From Balneolaceae bacterium (lineage in GTDB: Bacteria; Bacteroidota; Rhodothermia; Balneolales; Balneolaceae): a stretch of DNA of 6,246 bases. Both the position numbers and the translations under genes were made by a program. The stretch is taken from assembly GCA_003555185.1 (NCBI GenBank), contig PWFZ01000040.1:1-6246 (forward strand), given 5' to 3'. This document shows positions 1 to 5,142 of the stretch, in pieces; position 1 is the first letter of the stretch; each line of letters starts with the position of its first letter. Below the pieces are notes generated by a model, which made no database searches, was not told the DNA's origin, and worked only from the letters and a program-made list of their open reading frames with translations.

Positions 1-212
1 CCCCTAACCATTATAGGTTCATAGAAAAGCATTGCAAAATTCACGGTTGTCAAATTATTGTTAATTAAACTGCAGAGGTGTATTCATCTGGATCTTGTAA
101 AATTATTCCATTCTTTAGGTCAAAATTCCAAATTATGAAACCGTGCATAGCCCCTTTAAATAACAAAAGGAAGTCAGGTGCTCAAAGCCTGACTTCCTTT
201 TTGATTTCTCTC
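1..212. repeat. Long direct repeat, copy 1 (partner at 350-557)
   Basis: This block matches 350-557 at an offset of 349 bp. The first 60 bases are identical, and about 13 differences separate the copies over the first 193 bases by hand alignment, roughly 93% identity. It holds a copy of the conserved upstream block (about 32-60) and ends in a hairpin (165-201). The matching frame in this copy is interrupted by TAA around 65-67, so the conservation is not at protein level. The block begins at the window edge and probably extends or continues leftward. Confidence 0.9.
165..201. terminator. Strong hairpin with T/A-rich flanks, possible bidirectional terminator
   Basis: A perfect 14-bp stem (165-178 with 188-201) encloses the array loop, read TGCTCAAAG on plus and CTTTGAGCA on minus. 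The plus strand ends in TTTTT and the minus strand in TTTT, so it could stop transcription from either side. On the minus strand it lies about 30 nt beyond the terminator of unit 1 and is preceded by another GAGAGAAA tract. It may be a back-up terminator or the end of a separate very short RNA. Confidence 0.55.
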
Positions 213-231
213 AAGCAATTATTTTTTATGT

Positions 232-269
232 AAAAAAAATGGGAAACAGGTGCTCAACGCCTGCCTCCC
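232..269 (-). terminator. Intrinsic terminator of array unit 1
   Basis: On the minus strand a 10-bp stem (GGGAGGCAGG with CCUGUUUCCC) encloses loop CGUUGAGCA and is followed by one A and then U8. Two pairs are G-U here. On the plus strand the same positions are A-C mismatches and no T run follows, so only the minus orientation works as a terminator. Confidence 0.6.
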
Positions 270-325
270 TCTACTCTCTCCGTCATTATTCTTTCTAAGT
301 TCTCTCTGGTCTTGTGCTATTGTCC
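232..325 (-). ncRNA. Putative small RNA, unit 1 of tandem array
   Basis: Read on the minus strand, the RNA would start at 325 with GGACAATAGCACA, exactly 6 nt after a TATTAT box, and end in a U8 run at 239-232, about 94 nt in all. It has purine tracts (complement of 301-307 and near 271-280) and one terminal hairpin, 241-250 paired with 260-269, with loop CGUUGAGCA. Two stem positions are G-U on this strand. It lacks the inner hairpin seen in units 2-4. A short frame (MDNSTRPERT) starts 2 nt before the predicted RNA start and is probably not translated. No known RNA family is recognised; the function is unknown. Confidence 0.5.
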
Positions 326-331
326 ATGGGT

Positions 332-409
332 ATAATAGAAACATATTCACCCCTAACCATTATAGGTTCATAGAAAAGCATTGCAAAATTCACGGTTGTC
401 AAATTATTG
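332..409 (-). promoter_or_regulatory. Putative promoter of array unit 1 with conserved upstream block
   Basis: TATTAT (337-332, minus strand) stands 6 nt before the GGAC start. A conserved block at 409-381 contains ACAACCGTGAATTTTGCAA on the minus strand, and 43 bp separate it from the -10 box. The same spacing is found in the other three units. No good -35 TTGACA occurs 17 bp from the -10 box; a TTGACA does occur inside the block but is far too distant. This suggests an activator-dependent or non-standard promoter. Confidence 0.45.
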
Positions 410-557
410 TAAATCAAATTGCGCAGGCGTGTTCATCTGGATCTTGCAAAATTATTCCGTTCTTTAGGTCAAAATTCCAAATTATAAAACCGTGCATGCC
501 CCATTTAAATAACAAAAGGAAGTCAGGTGCTCAAAGCCTGACTTTTTAATTTCTCTC
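350..557. repeat. Long direct repeat, copy 2 (partner at 1-212)
   Basis: This is the second copy of the 1-212 block, shortened by 4 bp in the right arm of its hairpin. It lies between two minus-strand RNA units: it carries the upstream block of unit 1 (381-409) at its left end and the extra hairpin that follows unit 2 (514-547) at its right end. The neighbouring RNA genes (232-325 and 582-701) have diverged much more than this block. Confidence 0.9.
514..547. terminator. Extra array hairpin following unit 2
   Basis: This is the homologue of the 165-201 hairpin, but its right arm has lost 4 bp, leaving an 8-bp stem AAGTCAGG/CCTGACTT (520-527 with 537-544) around TGCTCAAAG. TTTTT follows on plus. 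On minus it lies about 35 nt beyond the unit 2 terminator and is preceded by GGAGAGAAATT and by a TATAAT 1 nt before that, so a separate RNA of about 50 nt is conceivable. Confidence 0.45.
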
Positions 558-581
558 CAATTATAAAGTGATCCTTAAAGT

Positions 582-619
582 AAAAAAAAAGGGAGACAGG
601 TGCTCAAGGCCTGTCTCCC
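582..619 (-). terminator. Intrinsic terminator of array unit 2
   Basis: The minus strand shows a perfect 10-bp stem GGGAGACAGG/CCUGUCUCCC with loop CCUUGAGCA followed at once by nine U. On the plus strand the hairpin is followed by AAAATAAAG, so it has no terminator tail in that direction. Confidence 0.75.
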
Positions 620-701
620 AAAATAAAGAAACAAAATTAGTCAGGTGCTCAAGGCCTGACTATCTGTTTCTTTCTCTCTCTCGAATCTTTATGTAATGTC
701 C
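582..701 (-). ncRNA. Putative small RNA, unit 2 of tandem array
   Basis: The predicted minus-strand RNA of about 120 nt starts at 701 with GGACATTACATAAAG, 6 nt after TATCAT. It then has a GAGAGAGAG tract (complement of 671-682) and an inner hairpin AGUCAGG/CCUGACU (661-655 with 645-639). That hairpin sits inside an outer 9-bp stem (673-665 with 633-625, AAAGAAACA/UGUUUCUUU). A terminal hairpin (619-610 with 600-591, perfect 10 bp) runs into U9. Both loops read CCUUGAGCA. This is the best-structured copy in the array. No known family is recognised. Confidence 0.6.
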
Positions 702-707
702 ATTTAT

Positions 708-785
708 ATGATAAAGAAGTCCTGAATACTATACGTTACACCATGTTGGTTATCCCTTATAACATTCACGGTTTTCAAATTCTTT
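708..785 (-). promoter_or_regulatory. Putative promoter of array unit 2 with conserved upstream block
   Basis: TATCAT (713-708, minus) is 6 nt before GGAC. The upstream block (785-757) reads AAAACCGTGAATGTTATAA on minus and is again separated from the -10 box by 43 bp. The sequence between block and box differs from that of unit 1, so the fixed distance is not simply the result of recent copying. Confidence 0.45.
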
Positions 786-805
786 TACCTATTATTTCCA
801 TGATC

Positions 806-840
806 AAAAAAAAGAGGCCAGCGCTCATAGCCCGCCTTTT
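806..840 (-). terminator. Orphan degenerate array terminator
   Basis: On the minus strand an 8-bp stem with one mismatch (837-830 AGGCGGGC with 823-816 GCTGGCCT) encloses loop UAUGAGC and is followed by U8 (813-806) after two bases. One pair is G-U on minus and A-C on plus, the same strand bias as in other copies. It lies between units 2 and 3 with no recognisable promoter of the array type; the closest start-like sequence is GGATATTATC at 913-904. It may be the remains of a deleted unit or the terminator of a diverged RNA. Confidence 0.45.
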
Positions 841-998
841 ATATTATTTACTTTCAACGATGACTTTACGTATTTGGTGCCCCCTGCATAATATTAATTA
901 CAAGATAATATCCATTACAGGGTAGTGATCAAACTTTTATAGAAATCCCATTTTAAAAGCTGACTATTTGATGAATTGAATACCTGTAGGGATAGGCT

Positions 999-1034
999 AA
1001 AAAAAGAGGAGACAGGTTCTCAAAGCCTGTCTCC
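999..1034 (-). terminator. Intrinsic terminator of array unit 3
   Basis: The minus strand has a perfect 9-bp stem GGAGACAGG/CCUGUCUCC, then UC and seven U. The loop is CUUUGAGAA, the only copy in which the loop core UUGAGCA is changed (C to A). Confidence 0.65.
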
Positions 1035-1125
1035 CTATTTTGTGAAACAAAAACAAGACAGGTGCTCAAAGCCTGACTTAAATTTATTTCTCTCTCTCTT
1101 GACTTAACTTTATGTGCTATTGTCC
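999..1125 (-). ncRNA. Putative small RNA, unit 3 of tandem array
   Basis: The predicted minus-strand RNA of about 127 nt starts at 1125 with GGACAATAGCACATAAAG, 6 nt after TATCAT. It carries TCAAGAGAGAGAGAAA, an inner hairpin AAGUCAGG/CCUGUCUU (1079-1072 with 1063-1056 region, one U-U mismatch, loop CUUUGAGCA) and a terminal hairpin GGAGACAGG/CCUGUCUCC (1034-1026 with 1016-1008, loop CUUUGAGAA). The U7 run at 1005-999 follows. The right arm of the inner hairpin can also pair with the left arm of the terminal one (7 bp, CCUGUCU/AGACAGG), giving a possible alternative fold that removes the terminator. Confidence 0.55.
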
Positions 1126-1131
1126 ACTCAC

Positions 1132-1210
1132 ATGATATACATATACTAACCACTAATCTTTACACAAAATTGAATAATCCTTGCAATATTCACAGGTTTT
1201 AAAATGATCC
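1132..1210 (-). promoter_or_regulatory. Putative promoter of array unit 3 with conserved upstream block
   Basis: TATCAT (1137-1132, minus) is 6 nt before GGAC at 1125. The upstream block ends at 1181 and reads AAAACCTGTGAATATTGCAA on minus, 43 bp from the box. A TGTAAAG at 1164-1158 occupies a more distal position than a normal -35 element (20 bp spacer); loosely similar sequences (TATAAAGG, TGTAACG, TATAATGG) occur at about the same place in the other units. Confidence 0.45.
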
Positions 1211-1285
1211 ACTATAGATAAAGATGTAATTTAAAATCAAGTTAATATTAAATTTAAATCAGGCAGAAAATTTCAGGTAGATACC

Positions 1286-1323
1286 AAAAAAATAGGAGAC
1301 AGGTGCTCAAAGCCCGTCTCCTA
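1286..1323 (-). terminator. Intrinsic terminator of array unit 4
   Basis: An 11-bp stem on the minus strand, with one G-U pair (A-C on the plus strand), encloses CUUUGAGCA and ends in U7. On the plus strand AATATATG follows, with no T run. Confidence 0.65.
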
Positions 1324-1406
1324 ATATATGAAACATTATAATACAGGTGCTCAAAGCCTGTTTACAACGCTTCTTCTCTCTTGATCTATCTTATGTGCTA
1401 TTGTCC
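1286..1406 (-). ncRNA. Putative small RNA, unit 4 of tandem array
   Basis: The predicted minus-strand RNA of about 121 nt starts at 1406 with GGACAATAGCACATAAG, 6 nt after a perfect TATAAT. It continues with GATCAAGAGAGAAG, a short inner hairpin ACAGG/CCUGU (1361-1357 with 1347-1343), and a terminal hairpin UAGGAGACGGG/CCUGUCUCCUA (1323-1313 with 1303-1293) with one G-U pair. U7 follows at 1292-1286. Both loops are CUUUGAGCA. The nearest protein gene is the desaturase, divergently oriented about 310 bp away. No known family is recognised. Confidence 0.55.
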
Positions 1407-1412
1407 ATTTCA

Positions 1413-1490
1413 ATTATATTGATATCCTTTCTTTTATCCTTTATATAAAATTGATAAAGCCTTGTAATATTTTCAGGTTTTTAAGTGCCC
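1413..1490 (-). promoter_or_regulatory. Putative promoter of array unit 4 with conserved upstream block
   Basis: A perfect TATAAT (1418-1413, minus) stands 6 nt before GGAC at 1406. The upstream block (1490-1462) reads AAAACCTGAAAATATTACAA on minus and is 43 bp from the box, as in units 1-3. The hexamer 17 bp upstream of TATAAT is AAGGAT, not a -35 consensus. Confidence 0.5.
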
Positions 1491-1560
1491 CATATTATTC
1501 ATAGAATTCTTTTTTGTTCTCTCTTTACTTGTTAACCTTTCTATTGACCACTTATAATTT
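1462..1560 (-). repeat. Decayed array unit (relic) next to the desaturase
   Basis: After the upstream block at 1462-1490 the plus strand runs through GTGCCCC, TTCTCTCTTTACTTG and CTATTGACCACTTA. These resemble the purine-tract complement and start region of units 3 and 4 (for example GTGCTATTGTCCACTCA), but no hairpins remain. It looks like a unit that lost its structured part by deletion, leaving only the upstream block that serves unit 4. The remaining 1561-1719 is AT-rich desaturase leader. It holds TTCAAATTATTG at 1617-1628, similar to the end of the upstream block of units 1 and 2. Confidence 0.4.
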
Positions 1561-1719
1561 TTCATTGGTTTCTTATTCACTACATCAACTACACTTATAA
1601 CTCCATGCCGTATTAATTCAAATTATTGACCAAACTCAAAATGATAATTTAGTTTAGTACATTAATACGTCTTCATGCTATTACTATAATTATTAGCAAA
1701 CTTCTTTAATTTTAGGGAT

Positions 1720-2832
1720 ATGGCTCACGTAGAGAAAGTCACATTTAACAATCGTATAAGCCGGGAGTTCGGAAAAACCGTTAAGCAGCGGGTAGGTCAT
1801 TATTTTGATGATAATAATCTATCCAGACACGCTAACGCCCGAATGGTTATTAAAACCATTGTTCTTCTCACTATTTATTTTGGTTCCTATGCATTAATTA
1901 TATCGGGTCAGTTCCCTATTGAATTGATGTGGTTTTTAACATTTGTAATGGGAATAGGAATGGCCGGTATTGGTTTCTCTGTTTCACATGATGCTCTTCA
2001 TGGGGCCTATTCATCCAACAAGCATGTTAATCGCGCATTGGGATTCACCTTTGACCTACTTGGAGCCAACGGCTATGTATGGAAAATCACTCACAACATT
2101 ATTCATCATACCTATACAAACATTCACGGGCATGATGAGGACCTTGAAGTCGCAGAATTTATCAGGCTCTCCCCTCATTCTGAATTTAAATGGATCCACC
2201 GTATCCAGCACATCCTGGCTTTTTTCGCCTATAGCCTGGCCACGTTTTTCTGGGTTTTTATAAAGGATTATCAAAATTTTTTGAAACCAAATATTGGCCC
2301 CTATAACAACAAAAACCACCCAATCAGTGAGTGGATCATACTCTTTGTTACGAAAGGAATCTACTATACATACATGTTAGTACTACCGTTTCTGTTTTTA
2401 GATATCACTCTATTGCAGCTTATTATTGGGTTTACGACCCTTCATATTACCGCCGGGCTCATTCTTGGAATTATCTTTCAGCTTGCCCATGTCGTAGAGG
2501 AAACCGATCACCCCGTGCCAAACGAAGAGAATATGATAGACGAGCACTGGATGATACATGAAATGGTTACCACCAATAATTTTGCACGTAATAATAAATT
2601 CTTGTGCTGGTATGTGGGGGGATTAAATTTTCAAATAGAGCATCACCTTTTCCCTAAAGTATGCAGTATTCACTATCCCGCTATCAGCCATATCGTTGAA
2701 AAAACAGCCAACGAATTTAATATTCCGTACAATCAGCACGATACATTTTTTGAAGCTGTTGCTTCCCATTATCGAACCCTTAAAAAGTTCGGAGACCCAA
2801 ATTTTTCATACGCAGAAACAGGAGTTAGCTAA
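1720..2832 (+). CDS. Membrane fatty acid desaturase (acyl-CoA/acyl-lipid type)
   Basis: This 370-residue protein belongs to the membrane-bound di-iron fatty acid desaturase family, which inserts a cis double bond into acyl chains using O2 and an external electron donor. All three histidine boxes are visible: HDALHG (90-95), HNIIHH (125-130) and QIEHH (305-309). An additional conserved-looking QLAHVVEE lies at 254-261. Hydrophobic segments near 44-64, 67-88, 163-182, 205-228 and 231-256 fit the usual four-span topology with the boxes facing the cytoplasm. Q in place of the first H in the third box is typical of front-end and linoleoyl-CoA-type desaturases. No cytochrome b5 domain is fused, as is usual in bacteria, so a separate donor is needed. 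AGGG sits 2 nt before the ATG, a poor ribosome site. Substrate and double-bond position cannot be told from sequence alone. The gene appears to stand alone. Confidence 0.95.
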   Translation: MAHVEKVTFNNRISREFGKTVKQRVGHYFDDNNLSRHANARMVIKTIVLLTIYFGSYALIISGQFPIELMWFLTFVMGIGMAGIGFSVSHDALHGAYSSNKHVNRALGFTFDLLGANGYVWKITHNIIHHTYTNIHGHDEDLEVAEFIRLSPHSEFKWIHRIQHILAFFAYSLATFFWVFIKDYQNFLKPNIGPYNNKNHPISEWIILFVTKGIYYTYMLVLPFLFLDITLLQLIIGFTTLHITAGLILGIIFQLAHVVEETDHPVPNEENMIDEHWMIHEMVTTNNFARNNKFLCWYVGGLNFQIEHHLFPKVCSIHYPAISHIVEKTANEFNIPYNQHDTFFEAVASHYRTLKKFGDPNFSYAETGVS

Positions 2833-2846
2833 CCACTAAAAAGTCC

Positions 2847-2887
2847 CTAAAGGAAGGTGACTAATATTATTCTGCAATTACCTTTAG
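2847..2887. terminator. Weak hairpin between convergent genes
   Basis: CTAAAGG (2847-2853) pairs with CCTTTAG (2881-2887) across a 27-nt AT-rich loop, in the 70-bp gap between the convergent desaturase and beta-barrel genes. On the minus strand the right arm is followed within a few bases by TTTTT. A shifted pairing using AAGGT/ACCTT is also possible. It could terminate the minus-strand gene, but the stem is short. Confidence 0.3.
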
Positions 2888-2902
2888 TTGATTAGGTCAT
2901 CA

Positions 2903-4693
2903 TCAAAAATCAAAGCCTAAACTAATTCCGGGAATGAAAGGGGCCGCTATAAAATCAACTTCCCGATCGGAATAGTTTACACGTTTCTCATATGCAAAAA
3001 GTTTGTTGTCATAAACTCTGCCTAAAGCATTTCCAATGGTAACTCCCAGGCTCACGGGCCCCAATTTTGTTGTCACACCCAGGTTTAATAAAAGGAGATC
3101 TCCTATAGGTACAATTAAATCATCAGATAATGATTGGGTACGATCGAGGTGTAGCTGCGTATCGATTGATATACCTACCCTATTTGACCCAAACTCCGTG
3201 CGTAACCCAGCCTGAAGCGGAGGTGGACCGGGCATTTGCACGGGATCATGATCAGCGATGATTAGATTCATCCATCGTTTTCTTACATTTAAACGAATTG
3301 CTAAGATTTTTTCTCCTCGGGTAAATGTTCGCTTTATGGAAGCTCCTGCAACAAATCCTTCAATTTCTGAGCGCTGCCTGTACCAATATTTTGAGATATT
3401 TCTATAGATAGTATTTGCCTTTAACTCCCATCCATGCGGTGAATAGCTAGCTTGAAATGACGCGTAATTCGTAGTCGTCGGTTCTGTGCTGTATCCATTT
3501 GCATCGTAAATATTACTGTTCATGGCCAGACTGTTTATAGGATCATAAAGATGGGCAACATTCCCCTCCAAAAGAAGAAACCTTGTGGGAGCAAGTAATA
3601 ACTGTACACTCATCGAAGGTTCGGTAATATCGTCATGATGATCTACCCTACCGCTCACTACTGCATGGAAAAAATTTGTGAAAGCCTGCTCATGAGTGAA
3701 AATCAACTGAACATTTTTTATTTCTGATGTGCTATGCGTTAAGGTTCGATGAACATCGTGATAAAACCCTGCGAGTGAAGTGTTTTTAACCTGAAGAGCA
3801 AATTTGTAAGTATGTGCAAATAAATTTTGAGTTGAGTTAAAGGCATCAAGATATAGTTCATCAATTTCAGTTTTCACTTTAGCCTGTTGGTACCCATAAC
3901 CTCCTTCCACAAGAAGAAACCCAATTTTATGTGTGGCTGAAGCGAAACCCATACTTAAATAGTCTTGTTCCTGAAATAGAAGCACATCAAACATCGCCCC
4001 GAATTCATTTTCACTGTACTGATGCTGCCCCGTAACCTCCAGTGAAGACCGATCTGTCTTTATACGTGCAGATACTAATCCTGAGTATGTTTTGGCATAA
4101 GCACTTAACTCCTCAATATAACCTTCTAAAAGCTGAGGAGATGTATGCTCTCCAACAAACGCTATCGAAAAAGGTTTTTGATCACCGGCTGCAAAACTCA
4201 CTCCCTGATGAATCGGATCAATAATTATATTCTTTGTGGATCTATAAGATGGGGTAAGCGTAACAGCTGCATCCGGACTAGTTTTACGCGCGTTGGGTTC
4301 CCTAAGCTCAGGATTGATAACCGCATAAGACATTGTAGGTGTTAAGGAGTGGTTTTGCGATTGTTTAGTAAGAATAGGTATGCCACTTGCAGTATAAAAT
4401 GCAAGTAAGCCCGGTAAATCACGATCCAGGTCAGCAGTAACTCCCGGAATAGCTGATGTAAGATCTGTTTCTGCAGCAAACCTTAAAGCAGCATTCCCAT
4501 GTGTGAGAGACCGCCTGTGTTGCACAAGTAGGAAAGTTGAATTTTCCGGCGTTACTAAAAGGCTGTCAAGTATTATCTGATAGTGGTTAAGTGTACTATC
4601 CTGTTTTGCGAAATCAGGCTGATTTTGTGCAAATAGCACAACACTTTGTGACAAAAAAAATACGCCAAAGATAAATATTTTATACAATAGCAT
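2903..4693 (-). CDS. Outer-membrane beta-barrel protein, TonB-receptor-like, no plug seen
   Basis: The 596-residue protein starts with a clear signal peptide (about 1-22, cleavage after LFA before QNQPDF). The rest is rich in alternating hydrophobic strands, as in outer-membrane barrels. The C-terminus resembles TonB-dependent receptors: LNLGVTTKLGPVSLGVTIGN followed by RVYDN (about 536-563), and a final GISLGFDF ending in phenylalanine. It is shorter than most such receptors, and I see neither an N-terminal plug domain nor a carboxypeptidase-like domain. It may therefore be a receptor-derived barrel or another porin-like family; the substrate is unknown. The start at 4693 is supported by AGGGGGG about 10 nt upstream. 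No partner gene follows, since the downstream neighbour is convergent. Confidence 0.75.
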   Translation of the reverse strand: MLLYKIFIFGVFFLSQSVVLFAQNQPDFAKQDSTLNHYQIILDSLLVTPENSTFLLVQHRRSLTHGNAALRFAAETDLTSAIPGVTADLDRDLPGLLAFYTASGIPILTKQSQNHSLTPTMSYAVINPELREPNARKTSPDAAVTLTPSYRSTKNIIIDPIHQGVSFAAGDQKPFSIAFVGEHTSPQLLEGYIEELSAYAKTYSGLVSARIKTDRSSLEVTGQHQYSENEFGAMFDVLLFQEQDYLSMGFASATHKIGFLLVEGGYGYQQAKVKTEIDELYLDAFNSTQNLFAHTYKFALQVKNTSLAGFYHDVHRTLTHSTSEIKNVQLIFTHEQAFTNFFHAVVSGRVDHHDDITEPSMSVQLLLAPTRFLLLEGNVAHLYDPINSLAMNSNIYDANGYSTEPTTTNYASFQASYSPHGWELKANTIYRNISKYWYRQRSEIEGFVAGASIKRTFTRGEKILAIRLNVRKRWMNLIIADHDPVQMPGPPPLQAGLRTEFGSNRVGISIDTQLHLDRTQSLSDDLIVPIGDLLLLNLGVTTKLGPVSLGVTIGNALGRVYDNKLFAYEKRVNYSDREVDFIAAPFIPGISLGFDF

Positions 4694-4710
4694 TATTGCT
4701 CAACCCCCCT
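4694..4710 (-). promoter_or_regulatory. Leader of beta-barrel gene: SD-like G run plus UUGAGCA
   Basis: On the minus strand AGGGGGG (4710-4704) is followed directly by TTGAGCA (4703-4697) and then ATA and the ATG. The heptamer equals the core of the hairpin loops in the small-RNA array at 232-1323. It lies within the ribosome footprint, so a factor recognising the loops could also act on translation here. The match is seen directly; the function is inferred. Confidence 0.35.
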
Positions 4711-5142
4711 AATTTATACAGCTATAGTCTTTCCCTATGATGCCGCTAAAAGATTTCCTGCATTTTTTTTAATGCTGTACTTTTCTCGTTGATGATGTAC
4801 GAAGCACAAGCTTTTGGTAAATCTGAAAACCTTTCAACCCCTCTTGCTCTCTGTACTCTTTAACTCTTTTAAAATTGATCAGATATGACTAACAAACATT
4901 ACATCCTGTACATACAGTTTTGCAATAATTACAGAATGGCAGATTACTCTTGTGTTACTGCGAATTTAATAGCCAAAATACAATTACCATAATTATGCAA
5001 AGTTTTGCGTGTAAAATGTAAGGCTTCTTATTTATTGTATATCCATTTTTAGTTCATAGATGCATTTTTCAACAACTCTACCAACAGTTGTCTATTACAA
5101 ATAAATCAAGAGAGATTACGGGTTGAAAACAATACAAAGAGA
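4694..5142. other. Divergent intergenic region, beta-barrel gene / lipoprotein gene
   Basis: About 450 bp of AT-rich DNA without a credible gene lies between the two divergent starts and must hold both promoters. Visible elements are an inverted repeat GCATT/AATGC around T6 (4760-4775), four TGTAC pentamers at 4776, 4796, 4853 and 4907, and an inverted repeat ACAACT/AGTTGT (5072-5077 and 5086-5091). There is also the purine-rich stretch ATCAAGAGAGA (5105-5115) upstream of the lipoprotein gene. No convincing -35/-10 pair was identified for either gene. Confidence 0.4.

Noticed and set aside
314..327. Leaderless mini-peptide MDNST at the RNA start (ATGGACAATAGCACATAA)
   Set aside because: The ATG falls before the predicted +1, unit 2 changes the peptide, unit 3 has GTG, and unit 1 reads through to a longer frame. 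Conservation fits a promoter/start signature better.
250..549. 99-codon plus-strand open frame across the repeat
   Set aside because: It runs through the unit 1 RNA, the repeat block and a hairpin. The aligned frame in repeat copy 1 has a stop (TAA at about 65-67), and there is no ribosome site or protein-like composition.
743..925. 60-codon plus-strand open frame
   Set aside because: It overlaps the conserved upstream block and the orphan terminator hairpin, is not matched in other units, and looks like a chance frame in AT-rich DNA.
953..1153. 66-codon minus-strand open frame
   Set aside because: It covers unit 3 promoter, RNA and terminator; other units do not keep the frame, and structure rather than coding is conserved.
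165..1361. REP/MITE-type mobile palindromes
   Set aside because: No terminal inverted repeats or target duplications are seen. Each hairpin keeps its place relative to a promoter box, and wobble pairs are strand-specific, so an RNA explanation fits better. A genome-wide count would settle it.
1..1500. CRISPR array or integron attC cassettes
   Set aside because: Units are 280-420 bp with diverged spacers and no uniform short repeat. The hairpins lack attC core sites, and no cas or integrase gene is present.
1626..1655. TTGACC with a TAGTTT 18 bp downstream as desaturase promoter
   Set aside because: The -10 match is poor, and such hexamers are frequent in this AT-rich stretch, so it is not reported as a feature.
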